Positions 33,350 to 41,169 of a stretch of DNA of 64,000 nt are shown piece by piece (within the stretch, counting starts at the first letter, position 1; every line of letters starts with the position of its first letter). Where the stretch lies: assembly GCA_930986645.1 (NCBI GenBank), contig CAKNJS010000001.1:159086-223085 (forward strand), read 5' to 3'. The position numbers were made by a program, and so were the translations under genes. The notes beneath the pieces were generated by a model. It had not been told where the DNA came from, ran no database searches, and saw nothing but the letters and a program-made list of their open reading frames with translations. Source of the DNA: an uncultured Lachnoclostridium sp. Lineage in GTDB: Bacteria; Bacillota; Clostridia; Lachnospirales; Lachnospiraceae.

Positions 33350-33798
33350 GAAAGCGGAATATTGAGATTTTGTTCCGGCTGAACAGGAAAGAGGCAGAGA
33401 ATCTGGACAAGCGTGTGGAGAAAAGCGGGCTGAGCCGGGAGGCGTATCTCAGGCAGTTGATCAACGGACTTGTACCTAGAAATGCCCCTCCACCGGATTA
33501 CTACTCTATGATGCGGGAACTCCACCAGATCGGGAACAACTTAAATCAGATTGCACAGAAAGCCCATGTGCTGAACGTGATCGACGTACAGCGGTATGAT
33601 CGGGAAGTACGGAAGTTCCGTCAGGCGGTAGAGCAGATCACGGAGGCGGTCGTCCTGCCGGAGCGAGTTGAGCACCAGAGACCGGAACAGGGTAAAGAGC
33701 AGTCAGGGAACAGCGAACGGAAAAGTGTAGAGAAGTGGCTGGCAGAACGGGCTGACCAACGCACGGTGGATCAGAGGAAATGTCAGAAATGGCAGTAA
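33346..33798 (+). CDS. MobC-like relaxosome accessory protein
   Basis: The 150-residue protein has an N-terminal ribbon-helix-helix (RKRNIEILFRLNRKEAENLDKRVEKSGLSREAYLRQLI) and the MobC segment ELHQIGNNLNQIAQKAH. MobC proteins bind oriT and help the relaxase open DNA. It overlaps DUF5688 by 4 bp and the relaxase gene by 10 bp. The C-terminal 50 residues are charged and probably flexible. Confidence 0.9.
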   Translation: MRKRNIEILFRLNRKEAENLDKRVEKSGLSREAYLRQLINGLVPRNAPPPDYYSMMRELHQIGNNLNQIAQKAHVLNVIDVQRYDREVRKFRQAVEQITEAVVLPERVEHQRPEQGKEQSGNSERKSVEKWLAERADQRTVDQRKCQKWQ

Positions 33799-35261
33799 CT
33801 TCAATCTGGCGTGTGAAAGGATGGCTTGGGAAAGTTGTCCTTTATATAGAGAATCCTGAGAAAACAAATGATCCCGATTTTTACCAGAGGGAAGATCTGA
33901 CAGGGCAGGGACGGGAGAGTCTTGCAGATGTGATCGCTTACGCGGTGGATCAAGCGAAAACCAGACGAAAAGATCATAGTAGCGAGACAACACCGGATGA
34001 TGAGCATGAGCAGATTCTACAGCAGTATGTATCCGGTATCAACTGTGCCACATCAACTGCACGGATGGAAATGCTGGCGGTGAAAAAGCGGTTCGGGAAA
34101 GAGGACGGCGTGATCGCCTATCATGGGTATCAGTCCTTTGCACCTGGGGAGTGTACCCCGACAATGGCACATGAGATCGGCGTCCGGCTGGCGCAGGAAC
34201 TGTGGGGAGAGCGGTATCAGATCTTGGTCGCGACACATCTGGATAAAGCAAACCATTTACACAATCATTTCGTGGTAAATACGGTGTCCTTTCTGGACGG
34301 ACGAAAGTATCACCGGACGAAACAGGACTACCGGGATATGCGCCATGTTTCGGACAGGCTGTGTCGAGAGTATGGACTGTCGGTGATCAGGCAGCCGGAA
34401 AGACGCAGGGGAAAGTCTTATGGCGAATGGCGCGCAGAACAGGTGGACAGACCGACTTATGCTGGTATGATGAAAGCAGATGTGGATGAGGCAATCCGAA
34501 TGGCACGTACAGAGAAGCAGTTTTTCTATTATCTGCGAGAGAAAGGATACAGCTTCAAGTTTGGAAAGGACATCACATTGAGAGCGGCTGGAAGAGAGCG
34601 GGGCTTGAAATTGGCAAGAAATTTCGGGGAGGATTATACAATAGATGCCATCCGAGAGAGAATCCTACAGCAGAAAACATTCCTGCAGGAGAGCCGGGAG
34701 AGACAGGATTCCAGATTCGCAGACTATAAGGACAGGAACTCGGTTACAGTTTTACGGGTACATGTGGGAGCGAGACCAAAGCATAAGATTGGTGGACTGC
34801 GCGGCCTTTATCTCCATTACTGCTACCTGCTCGGTATCCTGCCGAAAAGAAAAACTCAGGTGCAGCCGGGGCAGGTGCATGTGTTACTGCGGGAAGAATT
34901 ATTAAAACTTCATACCATAGCAGAAGAGACGAGGCTGCTTTGCCAATATAAGATTGATACAGCAGAGCAGCTTTTTCAAGTACAGGGAGAACTGGAGCAT
35001 GAGAAAGAGAGGTTGGTCGGAGAAAGACGGCATCTACAGTATCAGTGCCGCAGTATCCGAGATCCGGAACGTATGGCACAAGTGAAAAGAGAGATAAAAG
35101 AACTGAACGGAAAAATCGGGGAAAACCGAAGAAAGATCAAACTCTGTCAGGGGATCGGAGAACGGTTCTGTCTGATGAGAGAAAAGATACGGATCATACA
35201 TCAGGAGAAAAACAGAGAAAAGGAGGTGCAACGCCATGAATACATCGGGCGAGGCGGCTGA
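33789..35261 (+). CDS. Relaxase (MobA/VirD2-like mobilisation nuclease)
   Basis: The 490-residue relaxase has the metal-binding histidine triad HLHNH (H156, H158, H160) plus H150, with AYHGYQSFAPGE near 110 as a conserved upstream motif. Candidate catalytic tyrosines lie near residue 20. It nicks oriT and pilots the strand into the recipient. The C-terminal 150 residues are coiled-coil-rich. The ATG at 33789 is preferred over 33780 for ribosome-site spacing (GAGG) and because the family normally begins near VTSIWRVKG. It overlaps pcfB by 26 bp. Confidence 0.92.
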   Translation: MAVTSIWRVKGWLGKVVLYIENPEKTNDPDFYQREDLTGQGRESLADVIAYAVDQAKTRRKDHSSETTPDDEHEQILQQYVSGINCATSTARMEMLAVKKRFGKEDGVIAYHGYQSFAPGECTPTMAHEIGVRLAQELWGERYQILVATHLDKANHLHNHFVVNTVSFLDGRKYHRTKQDYRDMRHVSDRLCREYGLSVIRQPERRRGKSYGEWRAEQVDRPTYAGMMKADVDEAIRMARTEKQFFYYLREKGYSFKFGKDITLRAAGRERGLKLARNFGEDYTIDAIRERILQQKTFLQESRERQDSRFADYKDRNSVTVLRVHVGARPKHKIGGLRGLYLHYCYLLGILPKRKTQVQPGQVHVLLREELLKLHTIAEETRLLCQYKIDTAEQLFQVQGELEHEKERLVGERRHLQYQCRSIRDPERMAQVKREIKELNGKIGENRRKIKLCQGIGERFCLMREKIRIIHQEKNREKEVQRHEYIGRGG

Positions 35262-36093
35262 TCAGGTTGTGCGGATGGCGCTTCAGACAGGAGAAGTCGC
35301 TTTGAAGATTACCGGGGCAGGCGCAAAGCAGCTTGCTGTTTTGATCTATGCCATTTTGAAAGAACAGAAAAAGTCGAAAGGAAGAGCGCGGCTGGAGACA
35401 CTGGTTCGCACCGGGAAACCATTGACAGTATTCTCTGTGAAAGAGAGCAACCTAAAAGAGTTTGTCAAAGAAGCAAAGCGATATGGAGTGCTGTACTGTG
35501 CAGTACGCAATCCCCGGGGCAGTAAGGATGGTATGGTGGATCTGATCGTAAAAGAAGAGGACGCCTCACGGATCAACCGGATCGTGGAGCGGTTTAAGTT
35601 TGCGTCTGTCAGCGAGGTAGCGAAGATCAAGTCAGAGATCGTGCGTTCACGGGAAGAAAAAGGGGCAGCAGCGCCAGATCACAAGCGAGCAGGACAGCCC
35701 GAACCAGAGAAGGGAACTCCGGAGAGGTCGGATGCAGATAAGCTGGTGGATGAACTGCTGGGAGCGCCTGTGCATAAAGAGGGAGAAAAAACGGAAAACC
35801 CTTTTCCGGCAAAGACAGAGAAATCCCATCTGTCCGAGCCTACATCCGGCAGGCACAGCAAAGCCGAAGAGGGTACTTCTAAGTCAGCAGATACTAAAAA
35901 TGGAAGGAAACCTTCTGTACGACAGGAGTTAAAAGAGATTCAGGAACGAAGAAAGGTGCAGGGAGAGCGCGCCGGACTGGATCAGAATCGCGGGGAGCGT
36001 AAAGAGAAGAAGACATCATCAAAGAACCAGCAGAAATCTACTCGTCACAGGCAGCCGGTACGGAAGAAGAAAACACGAGGGAAAGCGAGGTAA
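35236..36093 (+). CDS. PcfB-like (DUF3801) conjugation protein
   Basis: Residues 1-140 match PcfB/DUF3801 (AADQVVRMALQTGEVALKITGAGAKQLAVLIYAIL and LLIVKEEDASRINRI-like segment). The remaining 140 residues are charged, low in complexity and basic at the end. In pCF10, PcfB is needed with the coupling protein PcfC to deliver the relaxosome. The ATG has AAAGGAGG upstream inside the relaxase gene. Confidence 0.85.
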   Translation: MNTSGEAADQVVRMALQTGEVALKITGAGAKQLAVLIYAILKEQKKSKGRARLETLVRTGKPLTVFSVKESNLKEFVKEAKRYGVLYCAVRNPRGSKDGMVDLIVKEEDASRINRIVERFKFASVSEVAKIKSEIVRSREEKGAAAPDHKRAGQPEPEKGTPERSDADKLVDELLGAPVHKEGEKTENPFPAKTEKSHLSEPTSGRHSKAEEGTSKSADTKNGRKPSVRQELKEIQERRKVQGERAGLDQNRGERKEKKTSSKNQQKSTRHRQPVRKKKTRGKAR

Positions 36094-36098
36094 AACGT

Positions 36099-36995
36099 AT
36101 GCAGGATTTTGATTCTATGTTGAATGTAGCTGCCATACCGCAGGATGAAAAGAAAGCGGCATTTGTATCAGAGAGCCGGGAAAACAGGGCGCGCTGCTAT
36201 GAGATGTCCGAACAGATGACAGAAGAAGTCGCCGCGAATGCAGAGACGTTCCGGCAGTATCTGGATACGCAGAGCAGATTCGACCGCTATACAGCCAACA
36301 ACGTACTTCTGGTCATGGCACAGAGACCGGATGCTCAAAGGCTGGGAGATTACGGATACTGGAGAGATCAGGGAGCATTTGTACGAAGGAGTGAGCGCAG
36401 AAATCCGATCCTGATCTTGGAACCGGGGAAAGAGTATGAGCGTGACGATGGCAGTATCGGGCAGTATTACAATGCGAAGAAAGTTTATGACATTACACAG
36501 ACCAACATGCGGGTGCAGGAAGAGCCGGAGCAAAAGATTGAAGACCGGACGCTGATACGCGCACTGGTTAATAATCCCCCAGTGGCGATCGAATCCACTG
36601 CTCCGGAGGATATGCCGGTCTATGATAAAGGTGCTTTGTTTGTTCCGAAAGACGGCAAAATTTATGTCAGGACAGGGATGAATGCACAGGATATTTTCCA
36701 GAGCCTTACACCGGAACTGCTTCTTGCACAGATTGCAAAGGGAGATCAAGGTTTTAACCGGGATGAGTATGCTTTTCATGCCTATTGTGCGTCTTATATC
36801 CTTTGCAGGAAATGCGGAGTGGAAACCGGGAGATATGATTTCACACTCGCTCCGGAGCAGTTTGCGGGATTGGAGCCACAGGAAGTACGCAGTGAGCTGT
36901 CCGTGATCCGGAACGCGGCATCCGAAGTATCAGCGCGGATGGCGAAGGTACTTGATTTTGGGAGAAACCATCAGACACAGGAGCAGGCACGGTAA
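36099..36995 (+). CDS. ArdC-like N-terminal domain protein
   Basis: The 298-residue protein shows the ArdC-type single-stranded DNA-binding N-terminal domain (AETFRQYLDTQSRFDRYTANNVLLVMAQRPDAQRLGDYGYWRDQGAFVRR as a discontinuous pattern). The second half is helical and lacks a recognisable HExxH zinc-protease motif. ArdC proteins protect incoming DNA from restriction during conjugation; the lack of the protease motif makes this a partial resemblance. It lies 5 bp after pcfB. Confidence 0.78.
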   Translation: MQDFDSMLNVAAIPQDEKKAAFVSESRENRARCYEMSEQMTEEVAANAETFRQYLDTQSRFDRYTANNVLLVMAQRPDAQRLGDYGYWRDQGAFVRRSERRNPILILEPGKEYERDDGSIGQYYNAKKVYDITQTNMRVQEEPEQKIEDRTLIRALVNNPPVAIESTAPEDMPVYDKGALFVPKDGKIYVRTGMNAQDIFQSLTPELLLAQIAKGDQGFNRDEYAFHAYCASYILCRKCGVETGRYDFTLAPEQFAGLEPQEVRSELSVIRNAASEVSARMAKVLDFGRNHQTQEQAR

Positions 36996-37010
36996 AGGAG
37001 GCGGTGAGGC

Positions 37011-37205
37011 TTGAGTGATGGAAAACGGATTCTGGAACTGGACCGGTATGAACACAGTCTGCTGCTCCATTCCCTGAACGAACAGAGAAACCAGATGATC
37101 AAAGAGCAGGAGCCCACGGATGCGGTAGATGCAATCCTGCTGAAGCTTATAGACGCACTGATCGCCAGAGTACGGAGAGGCTGGTGGCGCAGTGAGGAAC
37201 GGTGA
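37011..37205 (+). CDS. Small conserved-looking conjugation-operon protein
   Basis: The 64-residue frame begins with TTG; AAAGGAGG lies at the right spacing and decides the start. The product is helical and ends in RRGWWRSEER. It overlaps the VirD4 gene by 14 bp. It is probably a real operon member, but no function is recognised. Confidence 0.6.
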   Translation: MSDGKRILELDRYEHSLLLHSLNEQRNQMIKEQEPTDAVDAILLKLIDALIARVRRGWWRSEER

Positions 37206-38997
37206 GAAGAAATCATCTATCATCTTTGCTCTGTGCGGCATTCTCCCGGTCGTCTGGCTTGCACTTCTGACCGCGCCCTATATTAAAAGCGGTCTGATCG
37301 GGATTTTACAGGGATGGAACCGGGCATTCAAAAAGCCATTTGACATTACGATCTGCGAGGACAGTTTACGGACTGTCCTTATTTTTTTGCTCTGCTATCT
37401 TTGCGGGATCGGAATTTATCTTGCAACCCGGAGGAATTACCGGAAAGGGGAAGAACACGGATCAGCGGCATGGGGAGATGCGCGGGAGATCAATAAACGG
37501 TACAGCGACAAAAACTTTACTGCGAATAAGATTATGACACAGCATGTGCGGATCAGCTATAACAGCAGGAAACACAGGCGGAATCTGCTGACCGTGGTGA
37601 TCGGAGGCTCTGGTTCCGGAAAAACAAGGCATTATGGAAAAGTCAATTTATATCAGGCAAATACCTCTTTTGTGGTGTTAGATCCGAAAGGGGAGAATCT
37701 GCGTGATGCGGGGTATCTTCTGGAGGCAAAGGGATATGAAATACGGGTGTTGGATCTGATCAACATGGAGAAGAGCCATTGTTACAACCCTTTTGTATAT
37801 CTGAAAGATGATAATGATGTGCAGAGACTTGTCACAAACCTGTTTAAAGCAACGACACCAAAAGGCAGCCAGAGCAACGATCCTTTTTGGGATACAGCGG
37901 CGTCCATGCTGCTGCTGGCACTGATCTTTTTCCTGAAATATGAGGCACCGGAGGATGAACAGAATTTTCCGATGGTGATGGAGCTGCTTCGGGCAGGGGA
38001 AGTACGGGAGGACAACGACGAATATCAGTCTCCGCTGGATGAACTCTTTGAACGTCTGGAAATGCGGGAGCCGGATCATATCGCGTTGAAATATTATAAA
38101 GATTACCACTCCGGCAGTGCGAAAACATTGAAATCTATTCAGATCACGCTGGCGGCGCGTCTGGAGAAATTCAACCTGTCCAGTCTTGCGGCTCTGACCG
38201 CTGCGGATGATCTGGATCTTCCATCGCTGGGAGAAAAGAAAGTGGCGCTGTTCGCACTGATCCCGGATAACGATACCAGCTATAACTTTCTGGTGTCGAT
38301 CCTGTATACGCAGTTGTTTCAGCAGTTATTTTATCTTGCCGACCATAAATACGGCGGCAGGCTCCCGGTACATGTCCATTTCCTGATGGACGAATTTCCA
38401 AATGTTTCGTTGCCGGATGACTTTGACAAGATCCTTTCGGTCATGCGATCCAGAGAAGTGAGCGTGTCCATTATCCTGCAGAATCTGGCGCAGTTAAAAG
38501 CGCTTTTTGAGAAACAGTGGGAGAGCATTATGGGAAATGCAGATGAGTTTTTATATCTCGGCGGCAACGAGCAGGGAACGCATAAGTATGTCAGTGAGCT
38601 TTTAGGAAAGGAAACGATTGATATGAACACTTACGGGAAATCCACCGGACACTCCGGGAACTATTCTACCAACTATCAGATTGCCGGTCGGGAACTGATG
38701 ACACCAGACGAAGTGCGTATGCTGGACAACAGATATGCACTTCTTTTTATCCGTGGGGAGCGTCCGGTGATGGATGAAAAATACGACATCCTGAAACATC
38801 CGAATGTGGCACTTTCCGCAGACGGAAAAGGGAAACCCTACCGCCACGGGGAAGTGACAGAGGCTGTTGCTACGATCTCTATTGTAGATCGTCTGGAGGG
38901 GCTGGATATCCCGGAAGAATTATTAAATACAGAATATGAACTTCTATCGGAAGAAGAATTAGAAGCGATAATCTATCAGGAGGAACAAGCATCATGA
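37192..38997 (+). CDS. VirD4/TraG-family type IV coupling protein
   Basis: The 601-residue ATPase has two N-terminal membrane helices (about 9-32 and 62-82), Walker A GGSGSGKTRHY at about 138-148, DPKGENLRDAG, and Walker B VHFLMDEFPNV near 395. It links the relaxosome to the mating channel. The start is GTG with GGAGAGG 11 nt upstream. The stop overlaps the next ATG (ATGA). The length and motifs are normal for Gram-positive coupling proteins. Confidence 0.93.
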   Translation: MRNGEKKSSIIFALCGILPVVWLALLTAPYIKSGLIGILQGWNRAFKKPFDITICEDSLRTVLIFLLCYLCGIGIYLATRRNYRKGEEHGSAAWGDAREINKRYSDKNFTANKIMTQHVRISYNSRKHRRNLLTVVIGGSGSGKTRHYGKVNLYQANTSFVVLDPKGENLRDAGYLLEAKGYEIRVLDLINMEKSHCYNPFVYLKDDNDVQRLVTNLFKATTPKGSQSNDPFWDTAASMLLLALIFFLKYEAPEDEQNFPMVMELLRAGEVREDNDEYQSPLDELFERLEMREPDHIALKYYKDYHSGSAKTLKSIQITLAARLEKFNLSSLAALTAADDLDLPSLGEKKVALFALIPDNDTSYNFLVSILYTQLFQQLFYLADHKYGGRLPVHVHFLMDEFPNVSLPDDFDKILSVMRSREVSVSIILQNLAQLKALFEKQWESIMGNADEFLYLGGNEQGTHKYVSELLGKETIDMNTYGKSTGHSGNYSTNYQIAGRELMTPDEVRMLDNRYALLFIRGERPVMDEKYDILKHPNVALSADGKGKPYRHGEVTEAVATISIVDRLEGLDIPEELLNTEYELLSEEELEAIIYQEEQAS

Positions 38998-39350
38998 TAT
39001 GGAACAGACGTAAAAAAGAGAAGAATACAAAAAAGGACACGACCAGAATGAGGCGGGCATGGATGGATAGGGGGATTTTCGGTGCGTACATCACACTCAT
39101 GATTACCCTTACCTGTAGCATGACTGTATTTGCCTCGAATGATCCTCTGGCAGTAGTCAATAACCTGTCAGAGTTTATTTTTGGACTGATCCGCGCGATC
39201 GGAATGATCCTCTTAGGATTCGGGATCGTACAGATCGGTCTTTCGTTGAAATCACATGATCCGTCTCAGAGGGCAAACGGCTTTCTGACTTTGGCGGGCG
39301 GTGTGATCATTACTTTCGCAAAGGAGATTTTGACGCTGATCGCAGGATAA
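38994..39350 (+). CDS. Pilin-like small membrane protein (VirB2/TrbC or Maff2 type)
   Basis: The 118-residue protein has a basic N-terminus, a signal-like helix (about 28-48, GAYITLMITLTCSMTVFA), and two further helices (about 58-80 and 95-117). This layout fits VirB2/TrbC pilins and the Maff2 family of ICE proteins. It is coupled to virD4 by an ATGA overlap. A 17-bp hairpin separates it from the TrbL-like gene. Confidence 0.7.
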   Translation: MIWNRRKKEKNTKKDTTRMRRAWMDRGIFGAYITLMITLTCSMTVFASNDPLAVVNNLSEFIFGLIRAIGMILLGFGIVQIGLSLKSHDPSQRANGFLTLAGGVIITFAKEILTLIAG

Positions 39351-39369
39351 AAAGAAGATCTGAACTAAA

Positions 39370-39411
39370 GTAAAATCCTCAAAACCAATCTTTCGGTCTT
39401 GGGGATTTTAC
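39370..39411 (+). promoter_or_regulatory. Long hairpin between the pilin-like and TrbL-like genes
   Basis: A 17-bp stem (39370-39386 with 39395-39411, one A-C mismatch and one G-T pair) with an 8-nt loop ends 6 bp before the AAAGGAGG of the next gene. It could attenuate transcription or protect the upstream message, raising pilin levels over channel proteins. Confidence 0.6.
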
Positions 39412-39431
39412 GCCCAAAAGGAGGTTTGCGA

Positions 39432-40271
39432 ATGGAATCAGACAACTGGGTAGTGCAGAATCTCCAAAATGCATTGGAAACGTGGAACGAAAAGCTCGCT
39501 GAAATCTGGCAGATCCTTACACAGTCACCGGAAGAATTTAAGGGCGGTGCCATATGGGATGTGATCGTCAATATCCACGGCGCACTGCAGGCGATCGGCT
39601 ATGCGCTGCTGGTACTGTTCTTTGTGGTAGGAGTTGTGAAGACTTGCGGGAGCTTTGCAGATGTGAAAAAGCCGGAACATGTAGTCCGGATGTTTATAAG
39701 GTTTGCTTTGTCGAAAGGTTCGATCACTTATGGGATGGAACTGATGGTGGCCCTCTTTAATATCGTGCAGGGGATTATTGGTACGATCATGGACTCGGCA
39801 GGCTTTGGAGAGGCGGAAGAGACGGTTCTTCCTGCACAGATTGTGGAGGCAGTAGAGGACTGTGGATTTTTAGAGAGTATCCCGCTGTGGGCAGTGACGC
39901 TGATCGGAAGTCTTTTTATCACGATCCTGAGTTTTATTATGATCATGAGTGTGTACGGGCGGTTCTTCCGCCTGTATCTTTATGCGGCGATTGCTCCGAT
40001 CCCATTGTCCACCTTTGCGGGAGAACCAAGCCAGAACGTGGGCAAGAGCTTTATCAAAAGCTATGCAGCCGTGTGTCTGGAGGGGGCAATCATTGTATTG
40101 GCCTGTATCATCTTCTCCGTATTTGCGGCATCTCCGCCTGTGGTGGAAGAAGGCGCGTCAGCGGTCACAATGGTATGGAGCTATGTGGGAGAACTGATCT
40201 TTAACATGCTGGTGCTGGTCGGGGCTGTGAAGATGTCTGACCGGGTGGTGCGCGAGATGATGGGATTGTAG
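39432..40271 (+). CDS. TrbL/VirB6-like mating-channel membrane protein
   Basis: The 279-residue protein has about six membrane helices (visible at roughly 50-72, 85-105, 155-180, 185-205, 225-245 and 255-270), including YGRFFRLYLYAAIAPIPLSTF. That is the central VirB6/TrbL pattern. The ATG at 39432 is chosen because AAAGGAGG precedes it. It is part of the T4SS operon; no enzymatic motif is expected. Confidence 0.82.
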   Translation: MESDNWVVQNLQNALETWNEKLAEIWQILTQSPEEFKGGAIWDVIVNIHGALQAIGYALLVLFFVVGVVKTCGSFADVKKPEHVVRMFIRFALSKGSITYGMELMVALFNIVQGIIGTIMDSAGFGEAEETVLPAQIVEAVEDCGFLESIPLWAVTLIGSLFITILSFIMIMSVYGRFFRLYLYAAIAPIPLSTFAGEPSQNVGKSFIKSYAAVCLEGAIIVLACIIFSVFAASPPVVEEGASAVTMVWSYVGELIFNMLVLVGAVKMSDRVVREMMGL

Positions 40272-40277
40272 AATGTC

Positions 40278-40658
40278 CTATTCTACGATTTCGTCGGTAT
40301 CGTTATAACGCATATTTCCCTGACTGTCGAAGTAGACGGAATCAAAAGGTATCCCGCGTTCCCGGGCGCGCTGGATCTGCCAGCTCATATCTTCTTCCAG
40401 TGCCTTATAGTAACTCCGGTCAGAGAGGTAATTCTTCAAGGCAAAGAGCCAGCTAATGACAGACAGGGCAATCAGTCCGAAGAGGATGCCAAGAGCCAGT
40501 TTTTCGTGTGCCGCCGCCCAAGGATTTAATACTGTGGCGATCAGCAGAAAGTAGACGAGCGGCAGAGTGAGACGAAGTTTTCCGGCGATCTTAAAGATCA
40601 GGGAAAGGATCATCAGTAAAACGGTCAGTCCAAGAGAAAGAAAAGGCGCATATGTCAT
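40278..40658 (-). CDS. Small antisense-oriented membrane protein in the T4SS operon
   Basis: This 126-residue protein has about three N-terminal membrane helices (residues 4-25, 30-45 and 55-78) and a cytosolic tail (SYYKALEEDMSWQIQRARERGIPFDSVYFDSQGNMRYNDTD as a dispersed pattern). It lies on the opposite strand between the TrbL-like and PrgI genes and has AAAGGGGG upstream of its ATG. No family is recognised. Entry exclusion or immunity is possible from its place and topology, but this is speculation. Confidence 0.65.
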   Translation of the reverse strand: MTYAPFLSLGLTVLLMILSLIFKIAGKLRLTLPLVYFLLIATVLNPWAAAHEKLALGILFGLIALSVISWLFALKNYLSDRSYYKALEEDMSWQIQRARERGIPFDSVYFDSQGNMRYNDTDEIVE

Positions 40659-40761
40659 AGTGGAATCCCCCTTTGCAGTTTTTTCTTTGAGTATACCAGA
40701 CGGGGAGCAGAATGCAAATGTGCGAATCATAAAAATTAGAATAGAGAAACAGGAGGCAGAC

Positions 40762-41169
40762 ATGGAGATAAGAATTAATCGGGAGATCCGGGAATATACA
40801 GAGGCAATGTACTTTGGCTTGTCTCTCCGGCAGTTTATCTGCTCTGTATTCGCCTGCGGCGTTGCCGTCGGGCTTTATTTTTTGTTCCGTCCTTATGTGG
40901 GAATGGAAACGATTAGTTGGATCTGTATGCTGGGGGCATTCCCTTTTGCCCTGATCGGATTCGTGAAGTATCACGGGATGCCGGCAGAGAAATTTGTGTG
41001 GGTATGGATCAAGAGCGAGATCCTTATGCCGAAATATCTGGTGTGCCGGGCAGAAAGTCTTTATTACGAACTGACAAAAGATAAGATCAGAAAGCAGGAG
41101 AAGGAGGCAAGGAAAGCAGATGTTAAGAACACTAAAAAGCGTCATGCGGCAGGATCGGGAGAAGTTTAA
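40762..41169 (+). CDS. PrgI-family conjugation protein
   Basis: The 135-residue protein has an N-terminal MEIRINREIREYTEAMYFGLSLRQFI, two membrane helices (about 27-45 and 52-72) and a basic tail, as in PrgI (pCF10), a VirB3-like partner of the VirB4 ATPase. AGGAGG precedes the ATG. It overlaps virB4 by 50 bp. The gap of about 100 bp before it probably holds divergent promoters. Confidence 0.88.
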   Translation: MEIRINREIREYTEAMYFGLSLRQFICSVFACGVAVGLYFLFRPYVGMETISWICMLGAFPFALIGFVKYHGMPAEKFVWVWIKSEILMPKYLVCRAESLYYELTKDKIRKQEKEARKADVKNTKKRHAAGSGEV

